DNA of 64,000 nt from Agromyces sp. 3263 (GCF_031456545.1 NZ_JAVDUV010000001.1:744001-808000), one strand, 5' to 3'. Positions 49,086-58,106 are shown, numbered from the stretch's first letter. The notes: generated by a model not told the origin, from the letters alone. Program-made: numbers and translations.

Positions 49086-50045
49086 ATGCAGAACTCGTGG
49101 GATGTCATCATCATCGGCGGCGGCAGCGCGGGGCTCAGCGCCGCCCTCATGCTCGGGCGCGCGCGGCGCCGCGTCCTCGTGCTCGACGCAGGAGCGCCGC
49201 GCAACGGCGTCGCCGCCCACATGCACGGCGTGCTCGGCCGCGACGGCTGGTCGCCGCTCGACCTGCTCGCCGCAGGCCGCGACGAGGTGCGGCGGTACGG
49301 GGTGGTCGTGGAGTCGGGCGAGGTCGCTGCTGCGGGGGCGGGCGCGGGCGCGACGCGGGTCGCCAGCGGCTTCGAGGTCGTCGCGGGCGACGGCACCCGC
49401 CACCTCGCCAGGCGCCTGCTCGTCGCCACCGGCGTGCGCGACGGCCTCCCCGAGCTGCCCGGCCTCGCCGAGCAGTGGGGATCGGGCGCGGTGGTCTGCC
49501 CCTACTGCGACGGGTGGGAGGTGCGCGACCGCCGCATCGGCGTGCTGGCCGCCGGCCCGATGGCGCTGCACCAGGCGCAGCTCCTGCGCCAGTGGTCGCC
49601 CGACGTCACCTACTTCGTGAACGGCACGGAGTTGCCGGCCGACGCGTACGCGGCACTCGTCGCCCGCGGCATCGGCGTGGAATCGCGTGAGGTCGTGCGG
49701 GTCGTCGCAGACGAGCACGGCCGGCTCAGCGGCATCCGTCTCGCCGACTGCGCCGAGGTGCCGATCGACTCGCTGTTCCTGCAGCCGTTGCCGCTGCCGA
49801 ACGACGCGGTACTGCGCTCGCTGGGCGCGGCGACGACCGAGCAGCTCGGCGTCGACTGGGTCGCGGTCGACGCCGACGGCCGCACGAGCGTGCCGGGGCT
49901 CTGGGCGGCGGGCAACGTGGTCTCGGCGCGCACGTCGGTGCCGATCGCCTCGGGCGCCGGCAACGCCGTGGGCGCGGCGATCAACGCCGATCTCGTCGAC
50001 GAGGAGATCCGCGAGGCGCTGGCCGCCGGCGTCACGGTCGTCTGA
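49086..50045 (+). CDS. Thioredoxin-reductase-like FAD/NAD(P) oxidoreductase
   Basis: A 319-residue flavoprotein. The FAD turn is VIIIGGGSAGLSAALMLGRA near the N terminus. The central part has CPYCDG at the position of the redox-active CATCDG pair of thioredoxin reductase, and GLWAAGNVV is the second FAD motif. The usual NADPH turn GxGxxA is replaced by GVLAAGPMALHQ, so the electron donor may differ. It probably reduces a disulfide or small molecule. The ATG at 49086 is used; the ATG at 49077 is also possible. It is divergent from the XRE-cupin regulator. Confidence 0.88.
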   Translation: MQNSWDVIIIGGGSAGLSAALMLGRARRRVLVLDAGAPRNGVAAHMHGVLGRDGWSPLDLLAAGRDEVRRYGVVVESGEVAAAGAGAGATRVASGFEVVAGDGTRHLARRLLVATGVRDGLPELPGLAEQWGSGAVVCPYCDGWEVRDRRIGVLAAGPMALHQAQLLRQWSPDVTYFVNGTELPADAYAALVARGIGVESREVVRVVADEHGRLSGIRLADCAEVPIDSLFLQPLPLPNDAVLRSLGAATTEQLGVDWVAVDADGRTSVPGLWAAGNVVSARTSVPIASGAGNAVGAAINADLVDEEIREALAAGVTVV

Positions 50046-50145
50046 GCGAGTTTCGATGCAGATCGAAACGCTGGCATGGCGGATGCTGCAGCGCGAGGCT
50101 CGTGCATGGCACACCCCACGCACCTGCCGACGAGAGGACCACCGC

Positions 50146-50436
50146 ATGTCGTTCCAGGCCTACCTCGACAACATCGAGACGAAGACCGGCCTCACGCCGC
50201 GCCAGTTCATCGAGCTCGCGCACGAGCGCGGCTTCGACGAGACCACCAAGGCTGCGCCGATCGTGGCGTGGCTGAAGGAGGACTACGGACTCGGCCAGGG
50301 GCATGCGATGGCGCTCGTGCACGTGATCACGAAGGGGCCGCAGATCAGCACGAAGCACGTCGGCACCGACGGCGCGCACAGCGACGCATCCGACACCCTC
50401 TGGCTCGACGGGAAGGCGACGAACCCGAACCCATGA
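50146..50436 (+). CDS. DUF4287 protein
   Basis: A 96-residue soluble protein covering the DUF4287 domain (FQAYLDNIETKTGLTPRQFI, then WLKEDYGLGQGHAMALVHVI). It has a helix-rich fold of unknown function, found widely in actinobacteria and often fused to or near DUF5655. GAGAGGA lies eight bases before the ATG at 50146. Confidence 0.85.
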   Translation: MSFQAYLDNIETKTGLTPRQFIELAHERGFDETTKAAPIVAWLKEDYGLGQGHAMALVHVITKGPQISTKHVGTDGAHSDASDTLWLDGKATNPNP

Positions 50437-50500
50437 GCGTGGGCGCGACCACGCCTCCGCGGCGAATGCAAGCCCCTGCAGCGGCGGGGGTCTGTCCTCG

Positions 50501-50506
50501 TAGCAT
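50501..50506 (+). promoter_or_regulatory. -10 box TAGCAT, leaderless promoter
   Basis: TAGCAT stands six bases before the ATG at 50513; no ribosome site is present. Confidence 0.6.
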
Positions 50507-50512
50507 CGCGGC

Positions 50513-50797
50513 ATGACCGACCAGAATGCCGCCAGCAGCCAGCCCGACGACACCGAGGACGACGGCCTCGTCGAGGCATCCGACGAGATGCTCGGTACCC
50601 GCGGAAGCGGCGACGACGCCGCCAGCAAGGACCCGTCGGACTGGGTCACGGGCGACGAGCCGATGACCGCCGCGCAGCGCAGCTACCTCGACACGCTCGC
50701 ACGCGAGGCGGGCGAGGAGGTCCCCGCCGACCTCACGAAGGCCCAGGCCTCGGCGGAGATCGAGCGACTGCAGCGGCTCACCGGTCGGGGGCAGTAG
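50513..50797 (+). CDS. DUF3072 protein
   Basis: A 94-residue acidic protein. The C-terminal half (MTAAQRSYLDTLAREAGEEV, then LTKAQASAEIERLQRLTGRG) is the DUF3072 domain, probably a small helical DNA- or protein-binding fold. The N-terminal half is Asp/Glu/Ser-rich and likely disordered. No role is known. It is followed after 11 bases by a GNAT gene with its own TAGCCT box. Confidence 0.88.
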   Translation: MTDQNAASSQPDDTEDDGLVEASDEMLGTRGSGDDAASKDPSDWVTGDEPMTAAQRSYLDTLAREAGEEVPADLTKAQASAEIERLQRLTGRGQ

Positions 50798-50808
50798 CCT
50801 CGACACGC

Positions 50809-51789
50809 ATGCGACACCTCACCGACGACCCCACCACCCTCGCAGACTCGCCCGCCGACGTCACGATCCGCCCCCTGACGGACACCGACGAGCTCGAACT
50901 GTTCAATCGCATCCCCTACCCGCTCAACGACGAGCTCGCCGACGACCTCGCCGGTGGACGGCGCCGGCTCGACTGGATGTGGGTCGCGGTGCGCGACGGC
51001 CGGCTCCTCGGGCGCGTCGCCTGGTGGACGAACGCCGAGGGTGCCGAGCCGCAGCAACTCGACATCTTCGACGTCGACGACGAACTGCCCGACGACGGCA
51101 TCCGTGCGGTCGGCGCGGCGCTCCTCGAGCGGGCCGCCGCCCACGTGCTCGCGGGCGTCGACACGCCACCCGAGTTCGCGCGCTACCTCCCCGGCGACTG
51201 GCGCGACGACCCCGTGCAGCGGCGGGGCACCGAGCTTCGCATGGAGCTGCTCGAGCACACCGGCGCCCGCTTCGTCGTGGAGCGCCTGCGCCTGGAATGG
51301 ACTCCGGGCACTCCGATCGCCGCACCCGATGGCCGCCTCACGTTCCGGCCGTTCACCTCCGACGCCGAGTTCCTCGATGTGACGACCCGCGTGCTGACCG
51401 GCACGCTCGACGCCCACAGCGTGGAGGAGCTCGCCAAGCGCTCACCCCGCGAGGTGGCCGAGGCCTGGTACGACGACGAGTTCGCCCGCTACACCACGCC
51501 CAGGGAGTGGTGGCGCGTCGCGGTCGACGACGCGGGCGCGATCGTCGGCTTCGTCGTGCCGGCCCGCAATGCCTACCATCCGATCATCGCCTACCTCGGG
51601 GTGCTGCCCGAGCATCGCGGTCGTGGCTACATCGACGGCATCCTCGCCGAGGGCACCCGGGTGCTCCACGAGGCGGGAGCCACGCACGTTCGCGCCTCCA
51701 CGGACGTGGGCAACGTGCCCATGGGCGCGGCGTTCGCGCGGGCGGGATACGTCACCTTCGAGCGGCTGGTGAACATGGCCTGGAGCTGA
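50809..51789 (+). CDS. GNAT N-acetyltransferase with two GNAT-fold halves
   Basis: A 326-residue acetyltransferase. The first half (about 17-150) is a decayed GNAT unit without a clear acetyl-CoA loop. The second half contains the active site with GVLPEHRGRGYIDGILAEGT as the acetyl-CoA loop (Arg/Gly-x-x-Gly-x-Gly/Ala type) and GNVPMGAAFARAGYVTFERL. Tandem GNATs of this kind act on aminoglycosides or mycothiol precursors, but the substrate here is unknown. TAGCCT (50795-50800) is eight bases upstream of the ATG. Confidence 0.85.
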   Translation: MRHLTDDPTTLADSPADVTIRPLTDTDELELFNRIPYPLNDELADDLAGGRRRLDWMWVAVRDGRLLGRVAWWTNAEGAEPQQLDIFDVDDELPDDGIRAVGAALLERAAAHVLAGVDTPPEFARYLPGDWRDDPVQRRGTELRMELLEHTGARFVVERLRLEWTPGTPIAAPDGRLTFRPFTSDAEFLDVTTRVLTGTLDAHSVEELAKRSPREVAEAWYDDEFARYTTPREWWRVAVDDAGAIVGFVVPARNAYHPIIAYLGVLPEHRGRGYIDGILAEGTRVLHEAGATHVRASTDVGNVPMGAAFARAGYVTFERLVNMAWS

Positions 51790-52049
51790 GCCGCGGCCAC
51801 CGCGGCTGACGCCCCGAGCACCGCGTGAGCGCGCACTCGAGCACGCGGCATCCGCGGCTCACGCCGCACACCACGTGAGTGCGCACCGATTGACGTTCTC
51901 CTTCGCGGCAGCGGTGCCGAAGTACCGAAGTACCGAAGGATCGCGAAGCGAAGCACGTTTCAGGGTTCGCCGGGGCGAGTCGCTCCGCGTCGGTCGCCAC
52001 CGATGGCTTGCTCGGCACTCGGTAGGGTCGGGCCGCCAGCCGGCGCGGA
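51790..52049. other. Gene-free stretch of 260 bp
   Basis: No convincing gene on either strand. It contains one GGCATCC motif (about 51847) and an imperfect repeat of GTGAG plus CGCGCAC / GTGAGTGCGCAC. It also contains a short triplication of GAAGTACC-type octamers near 51917-51940. It separates the convergent GNAT and Nudix genes and probably includes their terminators, but no strong hairpin stands out. Confidence 0.4.
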
Positions 52050-52763
52050 TCACCGCGTGAGGTCGTCGCGTTCGACGATGCGCCCGGCGTCCCAGGGCTC
52101 GGCCCAGCCGAGCTCGTCGAACATGCGCGACAGCACCAGCGCCGTGAAGCCCCACACGATGCGGCCGCCCACGGTGAAGGCCGGGGACCGGTAGGTGTGG
52201 TCGCCGAGGGTGTACACCGTGATCGCGCGGTTCGCGGGCTCGAGCAGGTCGGCGACCGGGATGCGGAACACGTCGACGGACTCGTCGTGGTCCACCGCGA
52301 CCACCTCGCTCGGATGCGTCCACCACGCGGGCACGGGCGTGACGATGTGCCGACTGACCGGCACCGCCATCTCGGGAAGCGTGCCGAGCGGTTCGATGCC
52401 CCCGGGGTCGAGCCCGGTCTCCTCGACCGCCTCGCGCAGGGCGCCGGCGACGGGTCCGTCATCGGATGCCTCGAGCCGCCCGCCCGGGAACGCGATCTGT
52501 CCTGCGTGGCTGCCGAGGGTCGCCGCGCGGCGCAGCAGCAGCACGTCGAGGTCGCGGGCGACGGGGCCGTCGGTGCGCGCGGGCACGTGGTCGAGCACCC
52601 CGAACAGCACCAGCACCGCCGCAGGACGCAGGCTCGAGACATCCCAGAGGCCCTGCGGCATGTCGGCGTTCCACTCGAGGCCGCGTTCGCAGAGGGCGAC
52701 GAGCTCGGCGCGGGCGGCGCCGCCCGGAACGGCTGCAGCGGCCGACGGCGGCTCGCCGGCCAT
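52050..52763 (-). CDS. Nudix hydrolase, CoA-pyrophosphatase-like
   Basis: A 237-residue hydrolase. The Nudix box runs GGRLEASDDGPVAGALREAV followed by EETGL, with the metal-binding Glu residues, and SHAGQIAFPGGRLE upstream is the CoA/NudL-type extension (QIAFPGG). It probably cleaves coenzyme A or a related diphosphate to 4-phosphopantetheine and nucleotide. The ATG at 52763 lies five bases after the stop of the 55-residue protein, so the two form an operon. Confidence 0.88.
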   Translation of the reverse strand: MAGEPPSAAAAVPGGAARAELVALCERGLEWNADMPQGLWDVSSLRPAAVLVLFGVLDHVPARTDGPVARDLDVLLLRRAATLGSHAGQIAFPGGRLEASDDGPVAGALREAVEETGLDPGGIEPLGTLPEMAVPVSRHIVTPVPAWWTHPSEVVAVDHDESVDVFRIPVADLLEPANRAITVYTLGDHTYRSPAFTVGGRIVWGFTALVLSRMFDELGWAEPWDAGRIVERDDLTR

Positions 52764-52768
52764 CGTGC

Positions 52769-52936
52769 TCAGTAGTCCTCCCGCGCCTCGCGGAGTTCGC
52801 GCACGTCGTCCTCGGTGTCCTGCCACGCCTCGAGCGCGGCCACGAGTTGGCGTTCGAGCCACGCGGCATCCGTCACCTCGCCGGCAGCTCGCAGCTGCGC
52901 GATCCGCTCGGTCGCCGTGCCCTTCAAGTCGTCCAT
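52769..52936 (-). CDS. Small helical protein of 55 residues
   Basis: Not recognised. MDDLKGTATERIAQLRAAGE then VTDAAWLERQLVAALEAWQD and an acidic end. It is predicted to be almost entirely amphipathic helix with strong charge, perhaps a small coiled coil. GGTGGAG precedes the ATG at 52936. It is five bases upstream of the Nudix gene, and the codon pattern matches real genes here. Confidence 0.6.
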   Translation of the reverse strand: MDDLKGTATERIAQLRAAGEVTDAAWLERQLVAALEAWQDTEDDVRELREAREDY

Positions 52937-53262
52937 GACTCCACCCTTCGCTCGGCGTGCGGTCGCGCGTCCAAGCGCGGCAGCGGCCCGTCTCGGGCCC
53001 GCACCCCAGCCATCCTGCCAGCCCGCACCGCCCGCGTCACGGGGTCCCACGGCATCCCCGTGGTTCGCGCTGGAATCCCGTTCACGCAGCGGAATCCACC
53101 GCACCGGGGATTCCCGTACGCCAACGGGATTCCCCCGCAATGGGCGGGCGCCCGAAGGCAACGAGGTGGCGCGTGGCGCGCGGGCGGTGGCGCGAGCACG
53201 TGGGTGGGTGGGCGCCGGGAGTGGGGCGCGCGAGCACCACGGCGCACCCGCGCCCGCGGGTG
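52937..53262. other. Gene-free stretch of 326 bp with a large hairpin
   Basis: No gene supported on either strand. The middle holds the 62-bp inverted repeat 53072-53133. A GGCATCC motif lies at about 53051. The right part is a low-complexity GTGG/GCGCG run just below the TetR stop. Confidence 0.55.
53072..53133. repeat. Inverted repeat of GGAATCCCG units, 26-base arms
   Basis: The left arm 53072-53097 and right arm 53108-53133 pair at about 21 of 26 positions, loop 10. Each arm contains two copies of a GGAATCC unit, and the outer GGAATCCCGTT/AACGGGATTCC is perfect. It is composed of short iterated words, unlike an ordinary terminator. Confidence 0.65.
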
Positions 53263-53832
53263 TCAGCGCGTGCGAAGCCCGTCGAGCGCCAGGTCGACGA
53301 CGCGCTCACGCTGGCCCGGCGTGGGGAACGCGACCCCGGCGACCCCGGCGACGAGGCGCACGGCGTCGTCGATCGCGATGTCGTCGCGCACGAGGCCCGC
53401 CGACTGGGCCCGCCGCAGCAGCGGCTCGCCCGACTGGTACATGACCTCACGGCAGGTCGCGAGCAGCTCTGAGTCGCGGTTGAGCCCCTCGAGGAGCACC
53501 TTCTTGCGGCTCGCATAGTCGGCGAAGCGCCGCAGCCAGGCGGCGAGCGCATCGAACGGCGGCAGGTCTTCGAGCTCCTCTGCGAAGGAGGCAACGCCGG
53601 CGACCTCGTCGAGGTACACCGCCTCGACGAGCGCGTCGCGCGTCGGGAAGTTGCGGTACAGCGTGCCGATGCCGACGCCCGCGCGGCGGGCGATGTCCTC
53701 GAGCGAGGCGTCGACGCCGTGCTCGGCGAACGCCAGGTTGGCCGACTCGACGAGGGCGTCGAAGTTGCGGCGCGCGTCGGCGCGCGTGGGGCGCCGTTCG
53801 TCGAGCAACGCGCGGAGCGTGGCATCCGTCAT
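53263..53832 (-). CDS. TetR family transcriptional regulator
   Basis: A 189-residue repressor. The helix-turn-helix is SLEDIARRAGVGIGTLYRNF within residues 20-66. The C-terminal region (FDALAAWLRRFADYASRKKV) resembles the SbtR-like group linked to efflux pumps. The ATG at 53832 is preceded by AGGTG. It is divergent from an MFS exporter across three copies of GGAGGNNNCCTCC. Confidence 0.9.
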   Translation of the reverse strand: MTDATLRALLDERRPTRADARRNFDALVESANLAFAEHGVDASLEDIARRAGVGIGTLYRNFPTRDALVEAVYLDEVAGVASFAEELEDLPPFDALAAWLRRFADYASRKKVLLEGLNRDSELLATCREVMYQSGEPLLRRAQSAGLVRDDIAIDDAVRLVAGVAGVAFPTPGQRERVVDLALDGLRTR

Positions 53833-53852
53833 GAAACACCTGCTTGCAAACC

Positions 53853-53907
53853 GGAGGGTGCCTCCGCTAAGCTAACCGGAGGCGGCCTCCTATCGGAGGT
53901 TCCCTCC
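53853..53907. promoter_or_regulatory. Three tandem TetR operators GGAGG-N3-CCTCC
   Basis: Perfect 5-bp-arm palindromes at 53853-53865, 53878-53890 and 53895-53907 (centres 25 and 17 bp apart) fill the 106-bp gap between the divergent TetR and MFS genes. A TATAAC box at 53910-53915 directly follows and would serve the MFS gene. Confidence 0.8.
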
Positions 53908-53938
53908 AGTATAACTCCTCAGCCCCGAAGGGTGCTTG

Positions 53939-55381
53939 ATGCCAACCTCCACCACTCGCCTCACGTTCATCGCGGTGGCCACGAGCTTCACCGCGGTCGC
54001 GAGCCTGCAGTCCCTGATCATCCCCGTGCTGTCGACGATCGGCACGGACCTCGGCGCCGACGCAGTCGGCCAGACCTGGATGCTCACCGCGTGGCTCATC
54101 TCCGCGGCGGTCGCCACCCCGCTGCTCGGCCGTGCCGGCGACCTCGTCGGCCGTCGCCGCATGTACCTCCTCGCGCTCGGCGCCGTCGCCGTCGGCTCCG
54201 TGCTCGCCGCGTTCGCGCCGAACCTCACCGTCATGCTGCTCGCCCGCGTGCTGCAGGGCCTCGGCGGCGCCGTGTTCCCGCTCGGATTCGGGCTCGTGCG
54301 CGACGCCTTCACGCCCGCCCGCCTCGCCGGGGCGATCGGCGCCCTCTCGGCGATCATGGCCGTCGGCTCGGGCCTCGGCACCGTGATCGCCGGTCCGATC
54401 TCCGCCGCGATCGGCTGGCGCGGCCTGTTCGCCCTTCCGCTCGTGCTCGCCGGCGTCGGCCTCGTCGTCGGCGTCCGCGGCCTGTCGCGCGCCGCAACCC
54501 GCACGGCCGGCCGCATCAACGTCGGCGCCGCCGTGCTGCTGTCGAGCTGGCTCGTCGCGCTGCTGCTCCCGCTCAGCGCGGGCAACCAATGGGGTTGGGG
54601 TTCGCCCATCGTGATCGGGCTCTTCACGATCGCGGCCGTGCTCGCCACCGCCTGGGTCATGGTCGAGGTGCGCTCGAGCAACCCGCTCGTCGACATGCGG
54701 ATGATGCGCCTGCCCGCCGTGTGGACGACCAACCTCACCGCCCTGCTCACTGGCGCCGCCATGTTCGGCATCTGGGCGACGCTCCCCCGCCTCGCCGAGA
54801 CGCCGACGTCGAGCGGGTACGGCCTCGGCGTCGATGCGAGCACCGCCGGGCTCATCATGCTGCCCATGCTCGTGACCATGGCCTCGGTCGGGTTCGTCGC
54901 CGGCCCGCTGAGCCGCGTGCTGCCGTTCGCCGCGCAGCTCACCCTCGGCGCGTTCCTCTCGGCGGCCGCGTCGCTCTCGATCGCACTGTTCCACGACGGC
55001 GTCGTGGCGCTCGCGATCGCCGCGGCCGTGCTCGGCCTCGGCACCGGGCTCGTCACCTCGTCGACGCCCAACCTCATCGTGCGCAGCGTGCGCGCCGACC
55101 AGGTCGGCATCGCCACGGGCATGAACGCGAACATCCGCACCATCGGCGGCGCCATCGGCACCACCGTGTTCGCGGCCGCGATCGGCGCGGTGCTCGGCGC
55201 GGCCGGCCTGCCCACCGAGTCGGGTTACGTGGCGGCGTTCGTGATCGGCGCGGTGCTGGCGTTCCTCGGCGGCTTGGCGCCGTTCCTCGCGCGTGGCCGC
55301 ACCGGTCGCACCGAGCGGCCCGTCGCCGCGGTCATCCCGATCGCGGAGTCGCCGCTCGTCGAGGCCGCCGAAGCGGCCTGA
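53939..55381 (+). CDS. MFS drug efflux transporter (DHA2-like)
   Basis: A 480-residue exporter with about 14 transmembrane helices. TWMLTAWLISAAVATPLLGR, RAGDLVGRRRMYLLALGAVA and VLQGLGGAVFPLGFGLVRDA match the EmrB/QacA pattern. It probably exports hydrophobic toxic compounds with proton exchange. AAGGGTG is five bases before the ATG at 53939. Control by the divergent TetR through three operators is likely. Confidence 0.9.
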   Translation: MPTSTTRLTFIAVATSFTAVASLQSLIIPVLSTIGTDLGADAVGQTWMLTAWLISAAVATPLLGRAGDLVGRRRMYLLALGAVAVGSVLAAFAPNLTVMLLARVLQGLGGAVFPLGFGLVRDAFTPARLAGAIGALSAIMAVGSGLGTVIAGPISAAIGWRGLFALPLVLAGVGLVVGVRGLSRAATRTAGRINVGAAVLLSSWLVALLLPLSAGNQWGWGSPIVIGLFTIAAVLATAWVMVEVRSSNPLVDMRMMRLPAVWTTNLTALLTGAAMFGIWATLPRLAETPTSSGYGLGVDASTAGLIMLPMLVTMASVGFVAGPLSRVLPFAAQLTLGAFLSAAASLSIALFHDGVVALAIAAAVLGLGTGLVTSSTPNLIVRSVRADQVGIATGMNANIRTIGGAIGTTVFAAAIGAVLGAAGLPTESGYVAAFVIGAVLAFLGGLAPFLARGRTGRTERPVAAVIPIAESPLVEAAEAA

Positions 55382-55463
55382 TCGCTGCGGAGCGGCGTCG
55401 CGACGCCGGCCTGATCCACGCCTCACGGTGGCGAGCGCGACGCGCGTCGGCCATGCTCGGAGG

Positions 55464-56294
55464 ATGCGCCCTACCGCATCACGCCGATCGTGCCGACCCG
55501 TCGCGCTCGTCGCTGCCCTCGCGGCATCCGCAGTGCTCGCCCTGACCGGGTGCAACGCCCTCGCGCAGCTGCGGCCCGACGCCGGGGCGCACGCGGCGGC
55601 CCGCACCGCGGTGGCCGACGTGTCACGCGGGCTGTACCGGCACGGCACCGACGTGATCGACGACTACGCACGGTGGGCGGATGCCGCGACCGCCGACTCC
55701 GGGGGTGTCGAGCTCGTCGGGGTCGAGCCCTACCCCGGCGCCGTGCACGGCGAGCCGTTCGGGGCGTTGCAGTTCCGGGCGACGGTGCAGCCGACGGAGT
55801 ACGACGAGCCCTACGTGGCCTGCTTCGAGTCGGAGTTCGACTTCTGGGGCGTCGCGACCGAGGAGTTCGGTGACTGGGACGTCGACGCGGCGGTCGCCCG
55901 CGACATCCCGTGCCCACCGGATGCGCACCGCATCGCACCGCCCGTCGACACCCGAACCGAGTTCGTCGTGCCCGACGGCGCCGAGGCGCTCGCCGTGGAG
56001 GTGCTCACGAACGCGCCGGCCGCGGCATCCGCCGACCGGATCGTCGCCGAGGTGACCGAGCGGATGCCCCAGCCGACCGGCGAGCGCGAGCAGGCGTTCG
56101 AGCCGCGCGCGGCCGTGGTCGACGGTGACATCGGGTTCGCGATGGGCGATGCCGACGACTGCCTGCTCGTGAAGCGCGACGCCGGGGGCGTGCAGGTGCT
56201 CTCCGTGCCAAGGGTGCTGCTGCTGCCGGGCGAACTGGGCTGCTCGCCGGAGACCGCGCTGCGGCCCGAGGAGCAGCTGCGCTCACCGCACTGA
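55464..56294 (+). CDS. Hypothetical lipoprotein
   Basis: A 276-residue protein with an N-terminal signal (PVALVAALAASAVLALTGCN; lipobox LTGC at about 26-29), so it is anchored outside the membrane. The mature part is acidic with several cysteines (YVACFES, DIPCPPD, DDCLLVK, GELGCSP) that may form disulfides. No family recognised. The ATG at 55464 is directly preceded by GGAGG and by CATGCT at six bases, a weak leaderless box. It stands alone between MFS and hydrolase genes. Confidence 0.65.
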   Translation: MRPTASRRSCRPVALVAALAASAVLALTGCNALAQLRPDAGAHAAARTAVADVSRGLYRHGTDVIDDYARWADAATADSGGVELVGVEPYPGAVHGEPFGALQFRATVQPTEYDEPYVACFESEFDFWGVATEEFGDWDVDAAVARDIPCPPDAHRIAPPVDTRTEFVVPDGAEALAVEVLTNAPAAASADRIVAEVTERMPQPTGEREQAFEPRAAVVDGDIGFAMGDADDCLLVKRDAGGVQVLSVPRVLLLPGELGCSPETALRPEEQLRSPH

Positions 56295-56454
56295 GCCACC
56301 GGCGCCCGCGGCTGATGTCCGATTCCGCGCGATACCCGGCCGCTCCGGGAGGGCGGCGTGCGGTGCGGCGCAGCGAGGCTGGACGCAACCGGGAACGCGA
56401 CGCGATGGCAGGCAGGCCGTCGACGGTCGAGTCCCGTCGTCTCGAAGGAGTTCC

Positions 56455-57222
56455 ATGTCCACCAGTCCCACGATCGTGCTCGTGCACGGCGCCTTCGCGG
56501 ACGCCGCAAGCTGGGCGCCCGTCACCTCCCTGCTGCTCGAGCAGGGCCACGCCGTGCGCGTGCCGCCGGTGTACAACCGCAGCCTGTCGGCCGACGCCGC
56601 CTCGGTGCGCGCGTTCGTCGAGCAGATCGACGGCCCGGTGCTGCTCGCCGGCCACTCCTACGGCGGCGCGGTGATCACGGTCGCCGGCGTGGCCGAGAAC
56701 GTCGTCGGTCTCGTCTACGTGTCGGGCTACGCGCTCGACGAGGGCGAGAGCCTGGGTCAGCTGCAGGGCGGCTTCCCCGACTCCGACCTGGCCGCGAACC
56801 TCGTGTACACGCCCTACCCGGTCGAGGGCGGCGAGCCCGGCACGGATGTCTCGGTCGCCATCGACGCCTTCCCCGCGGTCTTCGCGGCGGGCGTGCCCGA
56901 GGCGACCGCCCGCGTGCTCGCCGTGTCGCAGCGCCCGCTGGCAGCCTTCGCCTTCGGTGAGCCCGCATCGGATGCCGCGTGGAAGACGAAGCCCGGCTGG
57001 GGCATCGTCTCGAGCGCCGACCACACGATCAACCCCGACGTGGAGCGCTTCGGCTACACCCGCGCCGGGCTGCGCTCGGTGGTCGAGATCGACGCGCCGC
57101 ACCTGGTGATGCAGACCAACCCCGCCGAGGTCGTGGCCGTGATCACCGGCGCGCTCGCGGAGCTGGCCGGGGAGGCCGGCGCCGCCGCCAGCTCGGGGGC
57201 GGAGCACCGCGTCGCCTCCTGA
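56455..57222 (+). CDS. Alpha/beta hydrolase
   Basis: A 255-residue hydrolase with oxyanion turn VLVHGAFADAASW, nucleophile elbow LAGHSYGGAVITVAG and a C-terminal His in EIDAPHLVMQTNP. The Asp is likely in SSADHTINPD. It is similar in outline to salicylate-esterase/acetone-cyanohydrin-lyase-like proteins common in actinobacteria. GAAGGAG precedes the ATG at 56455. It converges on the haloperoxidase-like gene with a strong hairpin between. Confidence 0.88.
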   Translation: MSTSPTIVLVHGAFADAASWAPVTSLLLEQGHAVRVPPVYNRSLSADAASVRAFVEQIDGPVLLAGHSYGGAVITVAGVAENVVGLVYVSGYALDEGESLGQLQGGFPDSDLAANLVYTPYPVEGGEPGTDVSVAIDAFPAVFAAGVPEATARVLAVSQRPLAAFAFGEPASDAAWKTKPGWGIVSSADHTINPDVERFGYTRAGLRSVVEIDAPHLVMQTNPAEVVAVITGALAELAGEAGAAASSGAEHRVAS

Positions 57223-57234
57223 CCCGTGCAGACA

Positions 57235-57273
57235 CGAACGCGGCCGCCTTCCATCCGAAGGCGGCCGCGTTCG
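57235..57273. terminator. Bidirectional terminator, perfect 17-bp stem
   Basis: CGAACGCGGCCGCCTTC (57235-57251) pairs fully with GAAGGCGGCCGCGTTCG (57257-57273), loop five. It lies between convergent genes and is the strongest hairpin in the window. Confidence 0.9.
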
Positions 57274-57284
57274 CATCGTCCGAC

Positions 57285-58106
57285 TCAGCCGGCGATGAAC
57301 TCCAGGATGTCGCGGTCGAGCTCCTCCTGGTAGGCGCCGAAGATGCCGTGGGGGGCGCCCTCGTAGACCTTGAGGGTGCCGTGCTTCACGAGCTCGACGG
57401 TCTTCAGCGCTGCGGCGGCGATCGGGACGATCTGGTCGTCGCTGCCGTGGGCGATGAAGATCGGCACGTCGAGGGCCTTGAGGTCCTCGGTGAAGTCGGT
57501 CTCGGAGAAGGCCTTGACGCAGTCGTAGGCGGCGGTGAGGCCGGCGTTCATGCCCTGGCGCCAGAAATCGTCACGGGCGCCCTGCGACACGGCGGCGCCC
57601 TCGCGGTTGAAGCCGAAGAACGGCAGGGAGAGGTCCTGGAAGAACTGCGAGCGGTCCTTCAGCACGTTGGCGCGGATGTCGTCGAACGCCTCGATGGGCG
57701 TGCCCTCGGGGTTGGTGTCGGACTTCACCATCACGGGCGGCACGGCGCCCGCGGTGATGACCTTCGCGACCCGGCCGGCGCCGTGCTGTGCGGCGTAGCG
57801 CACGACCTCGCCGCCGCCCGTCGAATGCCCGATGACCACGAGGTCGCGCAGGTCGAGCGCCTCGACGAGTTCGGCGAGGTCGCGGGCGTAGGTGTCCATG
57901 TCGTTGCCCTGCCACGGGCGCGACGAGCGGCCGTGGCCGCGGCGGTCGTGGGCGATGGCGCGATAGCCGTGGTCGGCGAGCAGCTTCTGCTCGACCGCCC
58001 AGGCGTCGGAGCTCAGCGGCCACCCGTGGCTGAGGATGACGGGCTGGCCGGTTCCCCAGTCGGAGTAGTGGATGTCGGTGCCGTCGGACGTGGTGAAGAA
58101 GGGCAT
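57285..58106 (-). CDS. Alpha/beta hydrolase, non-haem chloroperoxidase-like
   Basis: A 273-residue enzyme of the cofactor-free haloperoxidase/esterase group. [50 protein letters not shown] and the nucleophile Ser in [14 protein letters not shown] are diagnostic. The acid is in HGSDDQIVP and the His in [10 protein letters not shown]. Such proteins act as perhydrolases or esterases; halogenation in the cell is unlikely. GGGAG lies five to six bases before the ATG at 58106. Confidence 0.9.
   Translation of the reverse strand: MPFFTTSDGTDIHYSDWGTGQPVILSHGWPLSSDAWAVEQKLLADHGYRAIAHDRRGHGRSSRPWQGNDMDTYARDLAELVEALDLRDLVVIGHSTGGGEVVRYAAQHGAGRVAKVITAGAVPPVMVKSDTNPEGTPIEAFDDIRANVLKDRSQFFQDLSLPFFGFNREGAAVSQGARDDFWRQGMNAGLTAAYDCVKAFSETDFTEDLKALDVPIFIAHGSDDQIVPIAAAALKTVELVKHGTLKVYEGAPHGIFGAYQEELDRDILEFIAG

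Noticed and set aside
53867..55648. A 593-codon open frame opposite the MFS gene
   Set aside because: It is low-complexity and Arg/Glu/Gly/Ala-rich with no domain, and the opposite strand has a clear transporter.
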